A stretch of 64,000 nt of DNA. It comes from Owenia fusiformis (lineage: Eukaryota > Annelida > Polychaeta > Sabellida > Oweniidae). Location of the stretch: positions 13,126,714 to 13,190,713 of the forward strand of contig CAIIXF020000007.1 of the NCBI GenBank assembly GCA_903813345.2, written 5' to 3'. Shown in pieces: positions 14,401 to 29,400 of this stretch; position 1 is the first letter of the stretch, and each line of letters starts with the position of its first letter. A program made the translations under genes and the position numbers. The notes below the pieces were generated by a model. The model saw nothing but the letters and a program-made list of their open reading frames with translations, ran no database searches and was not told the DNA's origin.

Positions 14401-17400
14401 CACTGCAAGTCCAGGATAGAACCAAAGCAGGGAAACTGCCCATGGCTGAGGTAGGTGTAAATATTTAAAGATTTTTATGGCATTTTGAAAGGGTGCTATT
14501 TGCAGTCACATTTTGATGAGGCTTGTCTGCATCTGCTTTGGTAGTTGGACCGGTTCTTTACATCAAGCTTATTTTGTATAAGCTAGCTGGAAAGTATTGA
14601 CTTTTTCAAATTATCCTTAAAGGATGAACCTCATTGATTGCCTCCTGTATTGACCAAGGGATGGTTGTGTTTAGGTATTGACATTGTTGAGAGCTAGGAC
14701 AATTTCCAAATAAAAAGCATAATCAGACAAAATGCTGTTAATTATTAACATCATTCAAGCAAAGGGTTCATCTCCTTATCATATTGATTGGTGTAGAATT
14801 TATTAGAATTGTCACAAATGAATGATTGGGATAAATATTCATGAAACTCATAATCTTTGAAATTATTATGATAAGTATGAAAAAGTATAAACTGCAGTGT
14901 CACAAAATGTAATCACTCCATTGATTTGTGTAACAATCACAGACAATTCAATGACAAAAACTGACAAAGTTTTCATTGTTAAAAGGTAGTTTCCGTATCC
15001 ATCTCAGTGGACCATCTCAGGTATTTTGTGAGTGTACGCCACAAGTGAGTAAAGTGAACGAGCTTTGAGGGGGGCTTGGCTTCTCCCCCAAGAAAATTTG
15101 AAAATGATATTGCATTTTGGGGCGTTTCAAAACAGGGCAATTCAATATAAAAAAATTAACTTTTCTCTAAATTTTGAGAGAACGCCATCGGGCGGGCGGG
15201 CGGGACATAAACCAAATCTTGTCATCAAATTTCCAGGATAACTGCTTACCTGTTCAACTTGAAATTTTTACAGATGCAAGAGCAGACTAGTACCACGATC
15301 TGATTAGGTTAAGGGCATGCTGGGTAAACTACGTGGTGGCCATTTTGAATTTTTCAACAAATCTTGTCATCAAAATTCCAGGAAAACCACTTATCCGTTC
15401 AACTTGAAATTTTTACAGATGCAAGAGCAGACTATTGCCAAGATCTGATTAGGTTTTGGGTATGCTGGCTGAATTACATGGTGGCCATTTTGAATTTTTC
15501 AATTTGGCGGCCATTTTGAATTTTTCAACTTGCTCCAAATTGACTAAAAATTTTTTAAAAAACATCTACAAGTTCTCAGAAGTTCAAATCTGACCTTAGA
15601 TTTCAGATTTGACCTTTCATTCACCTTCAGTGACCTTGAAAAGGTCAAAAAAGTTGATTTTCTAAATTGATATTTTGGATTTAAATTTAGGTCAGCTTAA
15701 TTACAAAACACCTACTGAGGTCTGAAAAAGTGAAATTTTCAAGGTCGAAGGTCAAGGTCATTAAACTAGGTCACAAATGATGTTATCCAAGTTTCTCAAA
15801 GTTTGAGACTACAAATCAATTCTTGTCATCAAAATTCCAAGAAACCCGCAAACCTGTTCAACTTGAACTTTTTACACATGCAATAGCAGACTAGTGCCAA
15901 GATCTGATTAGGTTAAGGGCATGCTGGGTAAACTACGTGGCGGCCATTTTGAATTTTTCAACAAATCTTGTCATCAAAATTCCAGGAAAACCACTTATCC
16001 GTTCAACTTGAAATTTTTACAGATGCAAGAGCAGACTATTGCCAAGATCTGTTTAGGTTTTGGGTATGCTGGCTGAATTACATGGTGGCCATTTTGAATT
16101 TTTCAATTTGGCGGCCATTTTGAATTTTTCAACTTGCTCCAAATTGACCAAATTTTTTTTTAAAAACATCTACAAGTTCTCAGAAGTTCAAATCTGACCT
16201 TAGATTTCAGATTTGACCTTTCATTCACCTTCAGTGACCTTGAAAAGGTCAAAAAAGTTGATTTTCTAAATTGATATTTTGGATTTAAATTTAGGTCAGC
16301 TTAATTACAAAACACCTACTGAGGTCTGAAAAAGTGAAATTTTCAAGGTCGAAGGTCAAGGTCATTAAACTAGGTCACAAATGATGTTATCCAAGTTTCT
16401 CAAAGTTTGAGACTACAAATCAATTCTTGTCATCAGAATTCCAAGAAACCCGCTAACCTGTTCAACTTGAACTTTTTACACATGCAGAAGCAGACTAGTG
16501 CCAAGATCTGATTAGGTTAAGGGCATGCTGGGTAAACTACGTGGCGGCCATTTTGAATTTTTCAACAAATCTTGTCATCAAAATTCCAGGAAAACCACTT
16601 ATCCGTTCAACTTATAATTTTTACAGATGCAAGAGCAGACTATTGCCAAGATCTGATTAGGTTTTGGGTATGCTGGCTGAATTACATGGTGGCCATTTTG
16701 AATTTTTCAATTTGGCGGCCATTTTGAATTTTTCAACTTGCTCCAAATTGACCAATTTTTTTTTTCAAAAACATCTACAAGTTCTCAGAATTTCAAATCT
16801 GACCTTAGATTTCAGATTTGACCTTTCATTCACCTTCAGTGACCTTGAAAAGGTCAAAAAAGTTGATTTTCTAAATTGATATTTTGGATTTAAATTTAGG
16901 TCAGCTTAATTACAAAACACCTACTGAGGTCTGAAAAAGTGAAATTTTCAAGGTCGAAGGTCATCAAATTAGGTCACAAACAATGTTATCTAAATTTTCC
17001 CAAAGTTCAAGACTACAAATAAATTCTTGTCATCAAAATTGCAGGAAAACCGCTAACCTTGTCAACTTGAAATGTTTACAGATGCAAGAGCAGACTAGTA
17101 CCAAGGTCTGATTAGGTTTTTGCCATGCTGGGTAAATTGCATGGTGGCCAGTTTGCTCTTCAAAGTGCGATATTTATCACTGTGTGTCTTGTTTGGAAAA
17201 TCTTGTCATCGCCATTTCAGAAAAACCACTCATCGAATTTTCCCCAAATGCGCACATGATAGAGGATATCAAGTTCTAGAGCCGATTAACTTTTGAGTGG
17301 CCATCTTTTTTTCTGGCAGCCATTTTGAAGGTTTTCAATAAATCTTGTCATCCCCATTTCAAGAAAACCACTTGTCGGATTGTCTCCAAATTCGCACACA

Positions 17401-20400
17401 TGATAGATGATATCAAGTTTTAGAGCTGATTAACTTTTGGGCAGCCATCTTTTCTTCTGGCGGCCATTTTGAAGATTTTTTGATGGTGTGATCTCGTTCA
17501 CATCATGTGCCTTGTTTATCCTATGACCTATGTGATGCTCAGTTTTGAATATGGGTTATATACCCTTGAATATGGGTTATATCCCCTAGGAATTATGATA
17601 TCTTACCTTGGACCCTCCAGGCCCTCAGTAAGATATCTATATTTCCCCCAGGATATACCCAATATGCATAATTAATAATATCCCATAATTTTAACCCAAA
17701 TGTTTATATGGCAAACATATGCAAAATCAAATGTTGTTAATTAAATCAGTATAGTTTAACAAGAATTGGATGTAAATAAAATATTACATTAGACCTAACA
17801 GTACAAATAGATTTGTACATGGACTTTCAACTAGAATTGATAGCCCATGATTTGTATCACAATGCATACATCTGATAATATCTCTGAAAACGATACGTCC
17901 AAATATAATAGAATGACGTCAAACAATCTAATTTGTCATGCAGTACCCTTGGGTAGTTCCATTATAGCTATAATCATAGAATATTTTTTGAGTGCATTCA
18001 CACCCCTGAGGGTCAGGTACAAGAAAGTGTAATACATAAAATAAATATATATGATTTAACACTAGACTACTATACATGTATACTACATATAATATATACT
18101 ACCTGTAGGGTTCAGGTTGGCTAGGAACCATGACAAACTACCTGTTAAAAGAGGTTAATACAAAGAAAAATAGATTTTGTTATTTGTGTGGTAAGGAGTA
18201 GGAGATGAATTTTATTTTATTTTGCAATGAAAACCTATGATTAATATCTGGAGCAAATGTCTGACTAACTTCATTATCAAAAAGATTCATTTTTAATTTT
18301 AAGTACTAATGGTACACTTTATAGACTTAAGATTGCTATTACCTGAAGTCATATCCGTGTGTTAGCTTCCAATATCTATCTATACACTTAGTTAATATTT
18401 ATGGAAGTTTGATAGAATTGTTAAACTTAAAGCTATCTTACAAGAAATTCCTTGAAATTATAATAACATGAAAATTGTATTTCATTACAAATATTTTAGA
18501 GTTGTATTTTATCATTATTTTACAAGCCCCAGCCTTGTCAAATAGCAAAGGCACATACAGTTAGACTTAAAGTGGAACACTTCCACAAGTGGAACACTAT
18601 TTGGGAAACAATTCACTTGTACAACTCTATGTGTATTCCAAGTATTAATGTGTATTCCAAGTATTAATGTGTATTCCAAGTATTAATGTGTATTCCAAGT
18701 ATTAATGTGTATTCCAAGTATTAATGTGTATTCCAAGTATTAATGTGTATTCCAAGTATTAATGTGTATTCCAAGTATTAATGTGTATTCCAAGTATTAA
18801 TGTGTATAAATTACTGTTTCTTGTTTCACTAGATGCTGCGTATATGCCATGATGTTCTGCTGCCAGTGTATGGTGCTGTTTTGAATGGACTGTTGAAAAG
18901 GTGTGACGATGAAAGAAATGGAATGGTAAGGTAAGTACACTGACATGGCTTGCTCTATTGACTTTTTGGTGCTGTTTTGAATGGACTGTTGAAAAGGTGT
19001 GATGATGAAAAAAATGGAATTGTAAGGTAAGTACACTGACATGGCTTGCTCAGTCCTTTTACTGTACTCTTTGGTAAAATGATTACTAAGGTATTATTGC
19101 ATGTTAGACACTGTTGTTTATTGTTGAACTAATATGGCTTGCTCTATTCACTAAATTGAAAAATACACCATGAAAACATTTTATCACAAGAATTACTCCT
19201 CAGTTATCTTTGTAATTTTCTTGTTGCTACTGTATCCGAAAAATGGCTGACACACTAGATTATAATTTCAATATTTTAATGTCTGCAGTTGGCCAGGGGT
19301 GATGATGTTCTTGGACAAAGCACAGGGAAATGCTCGACCCACCAAAACAAAGTCTGGATTATCCACATCTGGTAGTTTGAATGATTCAGTTTTCTCAAGT
19401 AAAGACATAAGCATAGACACGATAAAGGAATCCGATAAGGAATCTGAAAACTCTTCTGAGCAAATGAATCGTGCACCTGGTCAGAAAGAGGTCAAAGGTC
19501 AAAGAGCTACAACTGCTAAAACTCGACCCCAGACGTCAAAGAAGACTGCCAATAAACCTCCATCTGCAGTGTCTAGAAAAGGTACAATTATTTTTTTATG
19601 GTATAAAAGTTTTTTTATTAAGTTATTGTCCCAATGAATGAAGGTTGGTAGGGATATAGTAAAGCCCCCTGTCCATCAATCTGTTCGTCTGTCCAGCCGT
19701 CTGTCCGGAAGATAACTCAAATACCAGTGGACGGAATTTCTTCAAACTTGGTGGAAAGATGTAATTATTGGTGGCCGCAAAAAATTGCAGTAATTTTTCA
19801 CTAAAAACTCCTATATGGTCACCCAAATGCTTAAATTGGTGGAAATTCTGATATATTTCTAATGTTTGTCTTTTAAAATAAATAACTGGCAATTTAATCA
19901 AGGGTAGAGTAAATGATAAATATTGCATTGTGATATATACAGATTTATGAATATAGCATTTGTTGGGATTTGAAACTCTGTGGAGTTGCCAATTTTTCTA
20001 GTTGTGTCATTTGGCCCTCTCTGTACATTCAGAAAAGCTTGACAGAACACCATGAGAAAAAGAAAGGATACAGTTTGGAAAGATTGTCACACATTGACCC
20101 ATAGAATAGCATATATACATGTATTACATACCTAGTGAAGTATTTGTCAAATGGGAAAGTCAGCAGGCTATATCCACCAATATTGCCCGATTTACCTGAT
20201 AAAGCCCGCTTACCTTGTTTTGCCAGGGGAATAAAGGAATATGCCTTCATTCTTGCCCAAATATAGAGCCTCCCAAGAACTCAGGCATATTTCATGTCAT
20301 AGTGACATAACCTCTAAGTATTACATACCTAGCGAAGAATTTTTATGGAAGTCAATGGGAAAGTTAGCAGGCTATATCCACAGATATTTCCCGATTACTC

Positions 20401-23400
20401 TGATATAGCCCCCTTACCTCATTTTGATGTTATAGATTCTTTAATAACCATGACAGTATCATAACGTCATGTTTCATTTCGATCAAATTCTACTCGCACA
20501 CAGATGTGTGACATCATTGATACAAAGTAGCCATGGGAATAAAGGTATGTAATACATCAGTTATGTCACTATGGCGTGAAATATGCCTTCGATCTTGCCC
20601 ACGTATAGATCCTCCCAAGGTTGGCCTATATTGGCAGAACTCAGGCATATTTCATGTCATAGTGACAAATGTATTATGACAATAAATTGATCCATTTTGA
20701 CTAATTGACCTAAAATCTTTAGGACCCAACCTGTGTATGGATCTGTCAATGCATTCCTAATCTCTTTAATATACTTTATTTGATTGTAGAGACTGGCAAG
20801 CCCCCAGCAAGTCCTAGAACTGCAGAATCTGCCAAGCCAGGGGCAAGTCCCAGATCCAAACATTCCCCAACTCCAGAGAGGGACATGTCATCTCAACAGA
20901 TGAATACATCGGCCATTAAGGAGAGCAAGCCTGATCTACAAGTATGTGTGTGTGTTGATTGCTTGTTTATTTGTTTGTTTGTTCTTGTTTGTTTGGTACC
21001 AGAATTACTAGTCACATCTCCCATTTTCATCTCCCAATTTTTACCAGGATTATCAAGCTTTGGAACCTTAGTCTATGAGGAGTCATCCAGATGTTTGAAA
21101 TGTTTAAAATATTTTAAATGGTAGAAATCATCACCATGAAATCTCAGAAGGTAGAAATATATCAAAGTTAAGAGAATTTTTCATTTTTGCCAGCTTTTGA
21201 CATTTTACTACATACATATGTAAAATTAGACGACAGAGATCATATCTACATATTTTAAAACAATTTTTGTGTAAATTGGAGGAAAATTGTTGAAATAAGA
21301 GCAATTTTAGCGAAAAAGTTTGTGACAGATTTGTGATTTGTCCCATGAGAAATGTGCAGGCCCGGAGCCAGGATTTGCCAAAGGGGAGTTCAGTTTTTTA
21401 AAATTTCAGGGGGGTTCATTTTTGACAGCCAAAATCAATTGTAAAGTGCTCAGAATGGTGAAAAACTGCATGATTTTGAAAGAAATCCCAAACCATCTGG
21501 CTCTGGCCCTGTATGTGTATCTCCATTGGTCTCTGCAGTCCCTCAAGATCCATAACCTCAAGATCCATTATTAATAGATTATTAAAAATAACTTTATTGA
21601 TATTTCAGAAATCTGCTGTTCAAATAAATATAGCCAAACCTCAAGAAAAAACTACAAAAGATAACTTGAAAGGTAAGTTTACAACAACTGTTAATAACCA
21701 ATTGACCAGTGTCTCTCCCATTTATTTATATGTGCTTATCAGTGACTCTGTTAGATTTGTATGATCATTCTGAACAATCACACACAAACATAAACATTTG
21801 ATAAAAGCAAGATCTTCCTACTTCTCTACTGTTAGTGTTGAGAATGTAGACTTATATACTGTATGTTGAAGAAATTATACTCTCAAATGATGGCTCTGTG
21901 CTATTATAGTACTTGATAAGCGTTTGATTTGTTACTTACAAAACATATTTTGTGATAATGCCCATGCAGCAAGACTGTGAAAATGCATTGATTGGTTGTT
22001 TGGTATTTTCATATTTAACATTAAAACTGATCACATAACCTAAAAAATTCTACAAAATGAAAGTTTACTGGGATATATTTGTAGACCTTTGAGGCAAGCC
22101 TACTCCCTGTCCTGAAAACCACTTTATTGATATTTGATATTGAATGAAATGTTTGTTCATATTTTCCCATTTTAGCTACTGAGCCAGCCAGCACTCCTAA
22201 GCCTGCAACCCTAGAGACAGGTAGGTTTGCATTCTTGGTGTTTAGTCATTTTCATTTGCCTGATGTAACTCAGTAATGTGCATATTCGGTCTGTTCATTC
22301 TCCTCAAGAGAGGGGGGGGGCAATATTGCTTTTGGATGCCAGGAGAGCAGGGTGTATGTTGGAAGATATACCTTGATGACTGTGTCACTAAGACTTCTGT
22401 GCCACGAATGTGGGGTTCAACCACCTCTGTGATGCAGTGAGGGGTATAGTCACCTTGTTTTATGGTCTACATTACCTTATTATATGTTTATAGAGTCTTT
22501 ACTGTATTCATATATCACCTGTTACATTCAATTCATTTTCTCGTAGAATCAAAGTCACAACCCAAGCCTTCAACTACCACAAAGCCAAATGTTAACCCAA
22601 CTCAAGTGAATACTTCTGAGAAGGAACCACAAATGAAACCCTCACTGACTGTTGTAAGTGAAGCACAACCACCTGTTAATCCTTCACAACCCAGTACCAC
22701 TGAAACAAAACCTGGCATTAACCCTTCACAACCCAGTGCCAATGAAGTAAAGCCTGGTATTAACCCTTCACTAGCCAGTACCACTGAAACAAAACCTGGT
22801 GTTAACCCTTCACAACCCAGTACCACTGATACAAAACCTGGTGTTAACCCTTCCCTGGCTGTACTGAATGAAACTCATGAAGAAGCATCATTAGAAGGTA
22901 AGACATTTGCTAGATTGAGAGTGTTTATTTACAGTAAAACTTGTCTTATATGAATGCCACTTGAACCTGCCAACAAGTGTTCAGAGTGGCAGGTGTTCAC
23001 ATATTGAGATTTATTAACAATGCTATGGAAAATGGAACTGAAAAAGTGTTCAGTATGAGATGTGTTCAGATTAGAGAGATGTTTTTAAATACAGGTTTTA
23101 CGGTATGTAATATTATGACAACATTTTATCACAGGTTTTACTGTATACGTAATTATGACAACATTTTATTACTCTCTCAATCTCCAGTAGTGGTTTTACT
23201 TTCATCAAACATTGTAAATCTTTTTAGAGAATTATTATCAAAAGATCTTATAATATCAAGCCAACAAATGAAAGGAAAAAGGAAACAGTTTCAATTGAAC
23301 GAGATATAATCATACAAGGTTAAAAGGATAGTTATTTCAACTCAAATATGAGATTAAAATCCTGGACCTAAATTTTTCTAACCTTTTTCTTTTTCTTTCT

Positions 23401-26400
23401 AGCCTTTAATCGTAATAATGCCAAACCTATATGGATAGTTAAATAATACATTAGTATGTCTACATTCACTTCCCATCTCCCAGCTCTCCCCATGCATGCC
23501 TTGGTACTATACCCACACTGTCACAATCATACCATAACACACATCATCTTGTATGCATCTTCCAGAACATTCTGAAGCCATTGAGATGGTTTCCCTGGCC
23601 AACAATGCCCCTAAGGCCAAAGGTAATTATGATACAAGTTATATTAATGTGATGCAAGATATATTCATGTTTCAGTACTATGTTTATGAAATATGACTAT
23701 TAATAACACTATTCAGTTGCAGTATTTTGCAAGTATAGGTAGTTATAGATGTCACTTATAGTATTCTGTTATTAGTTATTACTTACGCACAATAGACATT
23801 TCCGATAAATCGTGCCCTCTTTTGATCCATCAGGGAAACTTAACTTATTGGCTAGATTGATGATGTCATTGGTTGTAGGTAGCAAACTGCCCATTCAAAA
23901 ATGGTATTAACTTTTTGCTAATTTTATAAAGTACAACCTATGACATCATCAATCTAGCCAATAAGTTATAGTTTCCCTGATGGATCAAAAGAGGGCACGA
24001 TTTATCGGAAACGTCTATTGTACAGTACATGTATATTCTGTAGAATAGAAGCACAAACAATTAATTGAAATTTCTGTGATTTTATGCTTATGATTTTTGA
24101 TTTTATTGATTGTTGATTTTGTTGATTGTTGATTTTATTGATTGTTGATTGTGTTTTAATGTTTCAGAAGTGGAAACTCGCCCCAAGTCTAGTGGCAAGA
24201 AGGGATTGTTTGGATCAATGAAGGGCTTACTAGGTTAGATATTGTACCAATATACGTATATTGTATATATTGTACAGTACGAGGGGTGATCCAAAAGTCT
24301 TGGACGCCCTGCTCTAATTTTGTTGGTTTTTGATAAAATTACGTTCAACTTTCCAATAATAAAGACCAACAACCTAACTACTTTGTGTGTTAATTTCATG
24401 GAGAAATTATTTATTTGATATAGTTTTCTAGGTAGTTTTTAAGATAGGGACCCTGCCACCCGGAACGGTATTCGCACATGACAACTTTCAGCCTTAAATG
24501 TTACCGCCATTTCACTTGTTTCGCAAGTCTTGACCACTATCTTTCTTTGAATTTTGAATGTTAAACCATGTTAGTTTACTTTCTTTGTTATCAGGCAATC
24601 AATTAAGTGTGCTTTAATTATCATGTCATATATGACAATGGTTGTATATGTTTAATTCTAAGAAAATGACATCAGTCAAGGAACCCTCATTCTGGTATCA
24701 CTTTTGCTCAAAGATGACTGCTGAAATGGAAAACATGAAAGAAATCAAAGTGGAACAAAGTATACTACGATATATTCTCACTATTATTGACCTTGAGCAG
24801 CTACCATATGCACAATACAGTCTTATGGCTCTGTGTGATTGTCCTCCTTTTCTCAAAGTTGAAAGAAGAAAGGTTGAAAGAAAATGTTTTTTGCTCATTG
24901 GATGAGGTTTAGAGTGGCACTCCAGCAGCATTTGTATCACATAAGCAATGGCGGTTTCATAAATGTCTTCCATTCATTGGTAAAGCGGTATGAAAAATGT
25001 GTTCAAATTCGTGGAAAATTCGTTGAAAAGTAGGTCTTGATATGTGAAGATGATGATGGCAGATGACACTCAGATTGAAAATCAGAAATTTCTCATATCA
25101 TGACTGGTGTTAGGTTCTGCACCTGCACCTAAAGTATTTGCCACATTATAACAGTTGTGACGTGATTTGCTATATTCAAATACCGTTCCGGGTGGCAGGG
25201 ACCCGCTATTAAAAACTATCTAGAAAAGTAGCTAAAATATATTATTTTCTGTTAAAACTTATACACAAAGATGTTAAGATGTTGATCTTTATTATCTGAA
25301 AGTTTCATGTAATTATATTAGAAAATAGCAAAGTTAGAGCAGGGCGTCCAAGACTTTTGGATCACCCCTCGTATATATATTTTACTAATATATGTATGTG
25401 TGACTTTTCAAACACTATACACTCTAATGCACATACTTGCTATTGGTCAGTCTCTTCTACTGGATGGAGGTGTATGCTGTATTGCTTTGTTATTAAAATA
25501 ATACTGAATTTATGAGTGAATAAGGAGTGGCGTCCATATGCCAACAAAGTTGATTTTATTAGGGGAGGGTGAATGTTGAATTTTTGAAAATTTTTAGTGA
25601 AATGAAAGGCCAATCAATATTTTTGGTGAATTTTGTTATATGAAAGGGGGAGGGGTCAAGCTGTGCTTAACTTTGTTTTTCCACAAATTGTTGATAATTG
25701 GACACCATTCCTGACTTATCTTTTTTATGCTCATTAGTATTAATAGTTGAAACATAACATTCATATTAATCATGACTGCTTTTGGTAGCTGGGGCATCTC
25801 AAATGTCTTTAAGTTAACAGACATAATTTAGAATAAACTATAACAAGGGTTGAATACTGAGTTTGTATATTCAGTTTAGTGCAGATTCTAGAAATATGGC
25901 CAAATGAGGTTGGGTCAAAATACCAGTGTCATTTCCTGGAAATATTAGTTTAAAGAAAGCCCAAATCTTCAAACATTGAATCAACATCATATCCCACTCA
26001 GTATGCTTTTTCTATAATGTATACAATAAAACCACATTCCCTCTTATGAAATTCAGATTTCATAACAATGACACATTGATATTGACCTTTCCAAGAGAGG
26101 AAATATCCCAGAACTCAAAACATGAACCTTCCTTCATGCTTACATAAAGTTAGGTTCATCTTTGAATCCTGGATTATTCCCTCCTCTACATGTCAATGGA
26201 TGCAAGGTCACCTGATCTCAAGGTCATATTATTTCTTATTACTGTGCACGGAACTGTGATATTAACCCACCAACCATTGACTGGGGTTTTCTAGTAGCGT
26301 TATATTGTACTTATAACCCCCTGAAAACCCCCCAGCCAATGTCTCTAACATTAGATTCTTCATAGGTGGGAAGAAGAAGGAGAGAGAGGAACAGAAAGTG

Positions 26401-29400
26401 CCACTCATCCAAGTTGATCCCAACTCTTCTACTCCTGAGACATCTTCTATTGGTAAATAATCTCATGCTTTTTGGCCCGCAGTGAGTCAGAGTTGTGGGG
26501 AGTTGTTCTCTGTGTGCAAAGCTTGTACTGCTGTCACAGAATATCACCCAAGTGGGAAAGGTTCTAAACCTCCCCCCTCACTTTATAAAAATTGTAACTT
26601 TTATAATTCCATTGAACGAAGTTCGAAGGGATATAGGGAACGCCTCCCTCCTTCCGGCAGTCCGTCTGTCCGTCCGGGCAATAACTCAATTACTTTTGGT
26701 CCGATTTTGTTCATATTTTGTACACATATACCCTAAGGGGGTAGAAGTTCTGCTTGAAAGCTGATTTTCAAAATGGCCGCTCATTTAAAAATGGCGGCCA
26801 TTTCAGTGCCGATTTTACAGTAATTTAGGTGCAATATGTAAAACTGTAATACCTATATGTTTTAAATGTAAAAAAATTATACAGGACATTAGTAAAGCTA
26901 GAAAAGTAGATATTTAAGAAGCACATTGCAGCCATCTTGAAAAATTGCGGCCCTTACTCGTTACACTGTCTAATGACACTTTTGGTAGAAGGCGTCCATT
27001 TTTCAACATGGCCACCATTTTAACGTATTTTACTATAACTCGAAAAGTAGTGGAGCCATTTTGTTCATATTTGGTATGTGAATACTATAAGCATGACACA
27101 CTGTCCTATGACACTTTTGGTAGAAGGCGGCCATTTTGAAAAATGGCCACCATTTTAACGTATTTTACTATAACTCGAAAAGTAGTGGAGCGATTTTGTT
27201 CATATTTGGTATGTGAATACTATAAGCATGGCACACTGTCTAATGACACTTTTGATAGAAGGTGGCCATTTTTAAAAATGGCTGCCATTTTTGCTATATA
27301 CATGTACTTGGTTTGTAAATATGCCAGCCATGGCTGATACGATGGGATTTGCTACGCTTTGGCGTTGCTGTTGTCTAGTTTTCAAATCAGGGCATCATGA
27401 CTATAATTTGATATTCCTTTTACAATTAGTTTGACCCTCTTTGGGAAAAAGTTTGAAATGAACACCTGTTGCACTTTAGAATTAACATTTGTGCTGTGTC
27501 ATCATGGGGTTATGTCACTGGAATTTCTATTGCTTCTATCTAATACATAATAATTTCCACCATAATGATTCTAATTCTGAAATAACATCAGAGGCATTGT
27601 GAAAGGTCACATTTGCTTTATAATGAGGTAACACACTGTGATCAGTGCGCCCAAGCTTGATATTAATGCCTCTGGGTAAATAACAGTAAATTATATTATG
27701 TTCAATTTAGGCTGGAATAAGAAATAACTACAGATAGTCTCAGTCTGGCATCTCTGTCTACACCTCTTTAATGGACTCCTTGATAGATTGAAATACTATA
27801 ATACAATGAGTGATCAAATTAAATTATTATTTAACATTTAAAACATGTATGGCTATTAGTTGGCATTATACAGTTGTATGTGACCTTTTTACTTATCTAG
27901 ACATCCATTTTGATTCTTATATGTAGTATGTGAGAATTGACCTTTAAAAGTGACCTTCAATGGATGGTTTGATTCTTATGTAGTATTTGAGAATTGACCT
28001 TCAAAATTAACCTTCAATGGATGCTTTGATTCTTATGTAGTATTTGAGAATTGACCTTCAAAATTAACCTTCAATGGATGCTTTGATTCTTATGTAGTAT
28101 TTGAGAATTGACCTTCAAAATTGACCTTCAATGGATGTTTTTTCACACATCAGAAACATTTACTTGTACATACAATTTTTTCTCATGTATATTATGATGT
28201 TTTATTCCAATAGAGTATACAATTATTGCATCATATTCAATACAATAGGTACCCCAGACCGAATCCAGTCTCCTGCAGCAGAAGTTAAAGCAAATGTCAT
28301 TGAGACAACAATACGTGGAGAAAAGATGAAGTTCTGGGCGCCAGATGATTATGTTGATAACAAATCTATCACTGATCCCCCTGGAGATGGGCTAAAGCTT
28401 GAGTGGGTGTAAGTGAGCCATTATTATCTCTTCATTCTCTAATGCAAATCATATTATGGATTATCAGTTATATCATGACCAAGTCAGTCATATTATGGAT
28501 TATATCAGTTATATCATGACCAAGTCAGTCATATTATGGATTATCAGTTATGTCATGACCAAGTCAGTCATGTTATGGACAAAACACTTGTATCATAAAC
28601 AATTCAGTTTAATCATTTACAAATAACAAATTCATTGCATATAAATGTCATTAGATTGCCTTGAATTGTTACTCTGCATTGGTTCTAATCTGAATTATAA
28701 TATATCCATTACGAAGAAATATTTATCTGAACAATTTACACAGCCATAATGGTGCTATCAAACAGATGAAACATTGTCCTGACATTACTAATCTTGCTGC
28801 ACCAGAATTATCAATAGTCCCACCTAATGTAGTGACATCATCAACACTCTCTGGCAATGTTGTGACACCATTGTCACTCCTCCATATAGCATCAATATTT
28901 TGTCCTAGTGTAGGTCCATTATCAACATTCCCTCCCATTGTAATGTGATCATCGACATTATGTCCCATTGTTGTGACATTATCGGCATGACTTTCCACTG
29001 AAGTGACATTTCGGACAGTTTGTCCAGTTGAAGTGGCTTCATGAACATCCATTCCCATTAGACTGACATTTTGAACATCCCCTCCCATTGTATTCACATC
29101 ATGAACATTTCCTCCCTTTGTATTGACATCGTGAACATTTCCTCCCATTGCAGTGACATTGTGAACATTTTCTCCCATTGTAGTGACATCATGAACATTT
29201 CCTCCCATTGTATTCACATCATGAACATTTTCTCCCATTGTATTCACATCATGAACTTTTCCTCCCATTGTATTGACATCATGAATATTTCCTCCCATTG
29301 CAGTGACATTGTGAACATTCCCTCCCATTGTAGTAACATCATGAACATTCCCTCCCATTGTAGTGACATCATGAACATTTCCTCCCATTGTATTCACATC

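Noticed and set aside
24642-24905. An 87-codon gene
   Set aside because: It lies inside the TA-flanked mariner-like element and is best read as a scrap of a decayed transposase.
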